The position numbers and the translations under genes were made by a program. The notes under the pieces are model-generated. The model was not told the origin of the DNA and made no database searches. It worked only from the letters and a program-made list of their open reading frames with translations. A DNA stretch of 64,000 bases from Chrysogorgia sp. JL179-B06 (lineage: Eukaryota > Cnidaria > Anthozoa > Scleralcyonacea > Chrysogorgiidae), in assembly GCA_035772405.1 (NCBI GenBank), contig JAYKKM010000381.1, positions 1,114,001 to 1,178,000 on the forward strand. Reading direction: 5' to 3'. Every line of letters starts with the position of its first letter. The stretch's first letter is position 1. Below, one piece after another: positions 56,933 through 64,000 of the stretch.

Positions 56933-57190
56933 TTGCATAAGAAACATCAAGCACGCCAACGCAAGATAATTACATCTAATAATAATAACAATACAATACA
57001 TATTTATACAGGGTAGCCTTTTCAATTTCAAAATGTTGCTGTTATCTATAAGGGCCATATAATGTAGTAATTCATCTTTATGTTCCACTGAAGATGATTC
57101 GATGACATTGATTCGATAGCATGATGCATGACATTGTTGTAGTATTACCATCCATCGAGCGAGGATTGTTGCGTACACGTATTTCTAATT
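56933..57190 (+). mobile_element. Penelope-like 3' tail, block E copy
   Basis: Counterpart of 51575-51800. Confidence 0.5.
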
Positions 57191-57605
57191 TTCGAGATTT
57201 GCGATGTAACATTTGCCTCGCTCTGGTGTTTGCATGTGAATATATTATGTCGTCATAGCGACAAGATCAGTGACTGTCGTGGTTTTTGCTGTTTTTTAAT
57301 TTGGGGAAGTAAGTGAAGTTTTGTATATATATTTTTTATTTCAGTATTTGATATGATTGAAGATTATTATAAGAGTATTAAGAATCTGAGTTGCGATGTT
57401 TTATCGACTATAAAACCGATATTGAAAATCTCAACTACAGACGCACAGATCGCTGCCATGTTTTTAGTCAGCACGAATTCACAGCAGATACAACTTTTCT
57501 CTGCGTGAAGGGTTTAAATGGTAGACCAAAATATTCTCTTTGGTCTTTGGACGTTGATGAAATAGATCTTGTTAGATATTTGATATTGAATTTGAGTTTC
57601 AAAGC

Positions 57606-58008
57606 ATGTTTTATTTTGATCCTAAATATCCTGTTTATAATCATGAATACACAAATCCCAGTTATTTGGCTGGGTTGCCTTCGGGCACAATGACCATGTC
57701 TATAGCAGGTGGTCACACAGATCAATATACAAATCCCAGTTATTTGGCTGGGTTGCCTTCGGGCACAATGACCATGTCTATAGCAGGTCACACAAATCAA
57801 CACACAAATCTGTTATTTTGTGGGCACAGTGAACACAATCAGTGCCAGTGATTATAAACCGGCAGAGCAAAGTTGTACTGAAGAATTCAGCAATTTAAGC
57901 TATCATGAAGATATTGCCAATGCCAGTGATCAGCACAGTATTAGTAAATTACTATATCCTTTAATGCCAGTGATCAGCACAGTATTAGTAAATTACTATA
58001 TCCTTTGA
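57606..58008 (+). pseudogene. 78-bp-repeat ORF, frameshifted copy
   Basis: Two LAGLPSGTMTMSIAG repeats, then a 2-nt loss at cacaaatctgttatttt breaks the frame used in block D. Confidence 0.35.
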
Positions 58009-58354
58009 TTAGTAAATTACTATATCCTTTGTACCAAAGGGGTACCTACTTAAGTGGCATTTATTCATGTAATTTACGTGGTGGTATGTATTCACCAAGT
58101 AATGATCCCAATTTGTTGATGGATTATTGTTAAATTAAAAATATTTGTGATGACTGTTATTGTATTACTGTCCATTTTGCGGCCACGCTATTAATCGCAT
58201 ATATTGTCATCTTTAGAATGTTAACGTTGTTGTTAACGAATGTTAACAAAAAGTAACACATTCCGAACGCACATCACTAATCTGTGATTACTACTAGTAA
58301 TATATCTTTATGTTGCACTGGGGATGATTCTGGAAAAAGGTTCTTTTCAAATAA

Positions 58355-59329
58355 CCGGAAGTTCGTCAACCAGATCTATCCCAAATAAGACATGCGGCTA
58401 AATGCAGGAATTGCTCCGACCTGTCATTGGACGATAAAAATAGTAACAGCAGTGTCAATGGTGTAGAATTACTTTATCTATACGCTGTTTACATATTTAT
58501 CTATATCTGAATAGACCAACGAATACACGGAAACCTATCGCTTGTATTTAATAAAGAAAGAAAGAAAGAATGGTTATGTGTTGAACTCATATGTTATAAA
58601 TATTGTCGTACGATTTATATTACCGGGAGATAAGACGTATGAATTCAACACACGATCGAGAATCAGAAATATATTTTAATGCCACAAACAACAAGAATGT
58701 ATGCTTAAAGCTATTCCGTACTTACATGAGCGCTGAATAAACTTTTACTTTCAAAAAGCTTCGAAGAACCAACACAAATAAAACAATCAAAATGTTTTTG
58801 TCAGATCGCGTGAGTTGCTAGTCCAGCGGATCATTTGGTAGCGGACACCGTTTGATTCAGCGTAAGTTCATAGCGTGGACGGTGGAAGGCACAGATAGAA
58901 TCAACCTTTTTGAAAGTAAAAGTTTATTCAGCACTCATGTAAGTACGGAATAGCTTTAAGCATACATTATTGTTGTTTGTGGCATTAAAGTATATTTCTG
59001 ATTCTCGATCGTGTGTTGAATTCATACGTCTTCAATCTCCCGGTAATATAAATCGTGCGAAAATATTTATAACATGAGTTCAAGACATAACCATTCTTTC
59101 TTTCTTTATTAAATACAAGCGATAGGTTTTCGTGTATTCGTTGGTCTATTCAGATATAGATAAATATGTAAACAGCGTATATATAGAGTAATCTACACAT
59201 TGACTCTGTTGTTACTATTTTTATCGTCCAATGACAGGTCGGAGCAATTCCTGCATTTAGCCGCATGTCAAATAAGGAGATGGGGCATGACGAGAATGCG
59301 AGATATTCCATTCAAAATATTATGATAAT
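58355..59329 (+). promoter_or_regulatory. Predicted promoter of gene 8, split by an insertion
   Basis: CCGGAAGT at 58355-58362 and TATTATGATAAT at 59318-59329. The two words are about 80 bp apart in the other genes but about 960 bp apart here because of the element at 58390-59278. Confidence 0.45.
58390..59278. mobile_element. Foldback transposon in the gene 8 promoter
   Basis: Ends ACATGCGGCTAAATGCAGG and the reverse complement. Arms of about 365 bp surround a spacer of about 150 bp. CAAATAAG is duplicated at 58382-58389 and 59279-59286, and block D shows the empty site near 53454. An 8-bp duplication is consistent with a hAT- or P-like transposase in trans. No ORF. Confidence 0.9.
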
Positions 59330-59447
59330 CATAATATTGTCTTGATCATTGTGTTGTCTTGACAAAACGAAAGCAAAGCTGTGCAAGAAACATCTTCGTC
59401 TGTCTCTCTGATCTATCAAGATAACTATAACAGTTTTATCAATCCAG

Positions 59448-59513
59448 ATGAAACCTCCAATTTCACTTCATTCAGTCGTTCAGTCGACCTGTTTTAAATT
59501 CTCTGATGTCTGA
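59448..59513 (+). promoter_or_regulatory. Upstream ORF, 21 codons, stop overlapping main start (gene 8)
   Basis: Same TGATG overlap as gene 7: TGA 59511-59513, main ATG 59513-59515. Confidence 0.6.
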
Positions 59514-61009
59514 TGGAGCTTCACTCACAGAAATACGGCTACGAAGATGATCGGTTTGAGAACGCCGTCAGTTCCAACTTCCACTGCCCGATATGTCTTA
59601 ACGTTCTTAAAGAACCAAAGATGTGCAGAAATAACGAACACGTCTTTTGCTCTGTCTGTATTACTCAACATCTTGGCAATTCACAGACGTGTCCTCAATG
59701 TATCGAAGAGCTGACTGTAGAGACACTTCATCGAGCACCAAGAGTGCTTGTAAATTGTTTATCTGAACTCACTATCAACTGCGATTATTTCAGTCGAGGT
59801 TGTCGTGAGTTCGTTCGGCTTGAAAATCTTCAAACTCACGTTATAAATTGTGGGTTTGCTCCGGTGAAGTGTTCAAACAACGACTGTGGCATGGTGATCA
59901 ATAAACAACGCGAAATGAAAGATCAACTCGATCAACTACCAGAAATGAAAGATCAACTCAATCAACTACCAGAAATGAGAGACCAACTGGCAGGAATGAA
60001 GGCCCAACTAGACGAACTATCTTCCCCAAAACAAGACATGAAAGAAGTCAGAGCTGTAATGGGTGAAGTACTACAAAAGTTGAGTTACGCAAAATGTGCC
60101 ATTCAAGTTGCAACAAAGCAAGATATTGTTATTGCGGGGGCTTACCGGCCGGGCCCTTTTAGTTCCGTCGAGACATTCAGCTGGAACGAAAGTGCGTGGG
60201 CTCAACTGCCGCCAATGAGAAAATGTCATGGAGGCGCTTCATCGTTTGTTTACAAAAACCAAATTTTTGTGTCTGGTGGATACACAGGATTTCGTTCTCG
60301 CACTGATTCAATGGAAATTTTGAAGATTGGTGAACAACCTTTGAAATGGACTGAATCTCCCGCCAAACTTCCTTTCAAGTGCGCCGATCATAAGACGGTA
60401 GTTTATCAGAACAGTTTGATTCATGTTGGTGGATATGATGAAACTAAGGAAGAATGCTCTGACGCCATTTCTGAAGTTCTTCTTACTCCACCTTATTCTA
60501 TGAAGCTGTTATGTAGAATGACCCAACCAAGATCATCTCATGGTGTGGAGATCTTTACGGACAATATTTTGATTTTGGGAGGCAAGACATCTTCCTTTAA
60601 TGGACATAGTCTAGATAGTGCGCTCGTGTATGATGTAAATAAGAAAGAATGTAAACAAATGCCTTCATTGCCTCGAGCTCTGTGGGGAATGGCCACAGTT
60701 AGCTGGCAAGATAAAGTAGTTGTGATTGGTGGGGCTGGTAAGGATGGCAAGGCTTTGAATGATGTATTAATGTATGATTCCAAAACTGGAGAGAACAATG
60801 TCCTACCATCAATGCAGCATAAGAGGAACGGATGTTCGGCGATTATTACTGGAGATGTCGTTGTAGTAATGGGAGGAGTTAATGATAGGGATGGGTTTCT
60901 TAGTTCAGTTGAATGCTTTACTTTGGGAGGTAACTCATGGGAAGAACTTCCACCCATGATTAAACCAAGGTGCTGGGCATCTGCTGTAGTTATGCCACCT
61001 ATGTTTTAA
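59513..61009 (+). CDS. RING / partial ZnF / coiled-coil / kelch E3 ligase candidate, gene 8
   Basis: 498 residues, differing from gene 7 at about a dozen positions, for example SPKQDM for SLKEDM, CADHK for CNDHK, and PPMF for PSVF at the end. Shares the deletion of the distal zinc-finger region. The RING and six kelch GG doublets are intact; tip codons HGG, AD, SS, WG, NGC, CW. The stop is TAATAA; AATAAA at 61163-61168. Its promoter carries a foldback insertion, so expression may differ from gene 7. 61010-62090 is 3' flank and AT-rich sequence without a supported gene. Confidence 0.92.
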   Translation: MELHSQKYGYEDDRFENAVSSNFHCPICLNVLKEPKMCRNNEHVFCSVCITQHLGNSQTCPQCIEELTVETLHRAPRVLVNCLSELTINCDYFSRGCREFVRLENLQTHVINCGFAPVKCSNNDCGMVINKQREMKDQLDQLPEMKDQLNQLPEMRDQLAGMKAQLDELSSPKQDMKEVRAVMGEVLQKLSYAKCAIQVATKQDIVIAGAYRPGPFSSVETFSWNESAWAQLPPMRKCHGGASSFVYKNQIFVSGGYTGFRSRTDSMEILKIGEQPLKWTESPAKLPFKCADHKTVVYQNSLIHVGGYDETKEECSDAISEVLLTPPYSMKLLCRMTQPRSSHGVEIFTDNILILGGKTSSFNGHSLDSALVYDVNKKECKQMPSLPRALWGMATVSWQDKVVVIGGAGKDGKALNDVLMYDSKTGENNVLPSMQHKRNGCSAIITGDVVVVMGGVNDRDGFLSSVECFTLGGNSWEELPPMIKPRCWASAVVMPPMF

Positions 61010-62099
61010 TAAAATTTATGAAGTTTTAATGTGTGATGATTCTTTCACTAATGATTCTTCTTATTCTCTTTAATTCGACTATTTACACAATGGATTACGA
61101 TTCATTTACAAAATACTCTGGTTTTTTTTAGATTGTGTATGTTTCCTGTTTCTCTATTAAATAATAAATATTAACTCGCGAGGTTTTCGTGGACATTTGA
61201 TCACTGATTTCCATGCAACATGGTATTATAGTTTGTTATACTTTGTTTACCGACGAAATATAATTTGTAATACATGTTCTCTCATGTATGTTAATGAGGG
61301 GAAAATTAGACATTTCCCTGTTTTGAGGGAAAATTAGAAAGTTTCCCTGTCTTGAGGCCATTTAGGGATCAAATCATCCAGTGAGAACAGAAGAAATCAA
61401 GTTAAACATGGTATTATGTAACTAATTCATGCCTTGACGAGCTCCTTCGAGGGTGGTTTCAGCCCCGCAATAATTTTAAGGAAAATTATGAACGCGAAGA
61501 TAATCCAATATGGCGGCCAATTCTTGCCATAAAAGAGCAAATGCATTGCCCTCGTACCAGCCTCCTAGTTAATTGGATTGTAACCGACCAAAGCTATAGA
61601 ATATATTAAAGGAAAGTTAAATTATCTATTTATAACATACGTACAGCTTTATCCTGGTAGCTAACTTAGTTCTCTTTAAAAGCGGATAATCGAACATGTC
61701 CAAAAATATAATTTTAACAACCCCTCGCCGATTGCTGTTTCAAATTTTTATAGCGTAGTTGCTTACAGGGTACTTATTTTACTTGAATTAGATAATAGCC
61801 CATTCATTTATCAGACTGAATAAATAATTTTTTTTTACAATATCGCTGAAAGCTTTGTATTGTCTGAATTTAATTGTTTCATAGAACATCAAACTAAATA
61901 CATGAAGCCCAATCTTTTTTAATTTTTGGGTGCAGCAACAGAATAGTGGGGAAGTTTACTGCTGTTTCTACCATCAATCACTATAAGAAATCAATTACTT
62001 TTTTCACACTGTTGATGATTCATGAAACAGACACACAAACAAGGGATTCTACCCCGATTGTTGGTGTGGATAGATTATATACAGTAAGTTGATATTGTA

Positions 62100-62366
62100 A
62101 TTCTATCCACAATTTTGACTACTGTGATGTCGAGCTGGCGTGGATGTGGATATAACTTAATATTTGATGCTCTTGAGAGATCTCAATGCAGGGCAGGGAA
62201 ACTGATCATTCCTAACTCGGGACTTGAAACTGATCGGTTTATAGAAATCCTAGGATTGGTACCTTTTGTAATTAAAAGAAAGATACATTGTGTAATGCTA
62301 GTTACGAAATTCTGTGAAGGCATTTTAACATCATGTCTAAAGAACTATTTTCCATGTCTCAATTAA
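62100..62366 (+). pseudogene. LINE reverse-transcriptase C-terminal relic
   Basis: HNFDYCDV in one frame, then in another LIFDALERSQCRAGKLI, LGLVPFVIKRKIHCVML and LTSCLKNYF. This is the usual order at the end of non-LTR reverse transcriptases (FDYC...W, LQNRAAR..., L.L..RR...). The frame break is near 62125. Clade not assigned. Confidence 0.6.
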
Positions 62367-62881
62367 TCTGTTCATCATACATGTTGTAGCACCATTATCA
62401 ATTGCCTTAATTGACAATATGTGCAGGATATATAACTTTTGAGTTAAAATGAGTTTTTGTAACATTGTGCTGTACATATATGAATATGTGTTTATATTGG
62501 TAATAACTTTAGTTTGTTAGGAATTCAATTAAGACCCCCATATATTGATACCAGTGTTAGCACTGAAGGGGCTATCCTGTGTAAATATTATTGTATTATT
62601 ATTATTGTTAATAATAATGAAAACTCGAGTTTTATTTGTAAGAAATAGACAAACTATTTGCAACCAAGACTCTCTACGTACTAGCAGTGATTTTATAGCT
62701 GATAAAACACGTGCTCTGAGTGTTTTGAATAGTTTAAAATAGTCATTAATATTCAATAGACGTTTTGACCAATCGAGATGGAGAAAACATGAAAGTTTAG
62801 TTCATCTGGGACTCGAGATAATAAAAGTGAATTACAATGCGTAACTAATTACAATGTGTAACATGAAGAATTTTTGTTGAC

Positions 62882-63345
62882 GTGAAATTCCCTCCCATTT
62901 CAAGCCAAGAGTCTGCATTGCAGGCTAACGTGAAATCAGTTTATTCCTTCAAGTGCTCGGAAGTGACTAACAACATGCCTCCAAAGCAGTGGTTCAGGCC
63001 ACCGAAGTCTGAACAAGAAGAAAAAGAGATATTGGAAGAGTGTATCCCTAAGTCTACACGAAGCTGTACAAAGTGGGCTTTCAAACTCGTTTCCGAATTG
63101 CAAATTGAACGAGTGAACAAAGATCCCTGTATAGAGCAACGCTCGTTTAAAATTGACATCGATATTAGTGCAGACATTGGATACGAATATCGCCAATATG
63201 AGTGCCGAGACCTTAAACTTTTGGCTGACAAAATTTGTCCAAGAAGTGGTGAAGGTTAACGGAAGAGGTATCCAAGGAGAAGTTTGTACATGATTGATGC
63301 GGGTCTTCAACGGCATTTAGGCGAAAGTGGAAGAGCTATATTCGA
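62882..63345 (+). pseudogene. KIAA1958/ZMYM-like (Crypton-derived) N-terminal relic
   Basis: First frame: MPPKQWFRPPKSEQEEKEIL, then IPKSTRSCTKWAFKLVSE, resembling the start of KIAA1958/QRICH1/ZMYM-type proteins related to Crypton tyrosine recombinases. It then continues in other frames: NFWLTKFVQEVVKVNG, and YPRRSLYMIDAGLQRHLG, which fits the family's YPP-LY-I-GLQRHL region. At least two frameshifts; the catalytic part is absent. Assigned from memory of the family. Confidence 0.5.
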
Positions 63346-63491
63346 CTGCTAAATCAAGACGAAGCAAGGTTAGTTAAAATCGAGATTTTGAAATGTCAGA
63401 TGAGTTGATACGCGACATCGTTTCACCAGATACTGTAGTAGGCGAGCAAACGTATGATGTCGGAGTCAGTGTTCAACAATTGTACCTTTAA

Positions 63492-63983
63492 AGGGATATG
63501 GCAATATAAATTAACTTTGTCTCATTTGAAAGAACTCGTAAAATGGTATAAGAAGAACTTTTACAATTTTTCTGTATCTTTCTTGGTTTTTGAAATATTT
63601 CAGATAATTATGACAAAAGACATCCGCCATCTTGTTGTAATATTTGACCTAATTAACTAGGAAATTGGTGACGTCACAAGCAGACCGAATTTCCGCGGAA
63701 GGCTTTTTAAAATGTTGTGGGCCAATTGAAAATGGAAATAATGCAACATAATCGAGTTTCTGGCTCATAATGTCGTAAGGTTGGCAAGATAAAAATTTCA
63801 CTTTACCCTACTTATGACGTCACATGCATATCGAAAATAATTCCAAGATGGCGGACATCACGCTGTCTCGTCAAATTATTTCGAAAACCAAAAAAGATGA
63901 GGGAAAATTGTAAAAGGTCTTGTTATACCATTTCACGAGTTCTTTCAAATGAGACAAAGTTAATTTATATTGCCATATCGCTT
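63492..63983. mobile_element. MITE flanked by TTAA
   Basis: Ends AGGGATATGGCAATATAAAT / reverse complement (one mismatch) with arms of about 70 bp or more. TTAA lies on both sides (63488-63491, 63984-63987), as for Kolobok- or piggyBac-mobilised elements. 62370-62880 otherwise has an (ATT)n tract near 62586 and nothing I can support. Confidence 0.8.
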
Positions 63984-64000
63984 TAATTTTGGCAAATAAT

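Larger units (their letters stand above)
56168..61527 (+). repeat. Tandem block E (contains gene 8)
   Basis: Near-identical partner of block D. Gene starts are 5813 bp apart. Confidence 0.9.

Noticed and set aside
57301..57345. Possible 36-nt intron (gtaagt...tttcag) before the MIEDYYK ORF
   Set aside because: Too short for a normal intron, and no convincing upstream exon.

Overview
The window reads as AT-rich nuclear DNA of an early-branching animal, most likely a cnidarian. The grounds are intronless RING/zinc-finger/kelch genes, many foldback and hAT-like non-autonomous transposons, and relics of Penelope-like, Helitron, LINE and Crypton/KIAA1958-type elements. I see no bacterial operons, rRNA, tRNA or CRISPR array. 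The species cannot be named from the sequence alone. All percent-identity statements are by eye.

The real genes form one head-to-tail, plus-strand array of a single family. Each encodes an intracellular, TRIM-like E3 ubiquitin ligase candidate of about 500-550 residues: N-terminal RING, TRAF-type zinc fingers, a coiled coil of DQL-containing modules, and a six-bladed kelch propeller. Copies start at 11871 (frameshifted), 24674, 32209, 36355, 46102, 53700 and 59513. There is also a C-terminal fragment at 39336-39894 and a last-exon-end relic at 43416-43455. Most intact copies share an ETS-like plus AT-rich promoter block and a short upstream ORF.

Layout. 393-13978 (copy A), 13979-26817 (copy B) and 26818-31680 (copy C, truncated) are three very similar segmental duplicates; A and B each carry one gene at their right end. 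The copies differ mainly by later insertions: a 1.7-kb palindrome and a 1.7-kb hairpin-ended element only in A, and a 2.6-kb hAT-like composite only in B. The 31.7-47.7 kb part holds genes 3, 4, the chimeric fragment, a tandem array of about 50 E-box-like 11-mers, and gene 6; block 33742-36354 is repeated as 43416-46101. The 49.8-61.5 kb part begins with a Helitron helicase relic and continues with two roughly 5-kb blocks, each containing Penelope-like debris, a 78-bp-repeat ORF and one gene (7 and 8). The last 2.5 kb holds LINE and Crypton-like pseudogenes and a TTAA-flanked MITE.

The most interesting signal is within the gene family. The kelch framework is almost unchanged between paralogues, yet two or three codons at the equivalent place in each of the six blades differ strongly, while the zinc fingers and coiled coil vary by in-frame gain and loss. 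This looks like an E3 family diversifying its substrate-recognition face, comparable in logic to TRIM immune effectors. That functional reading is inference.
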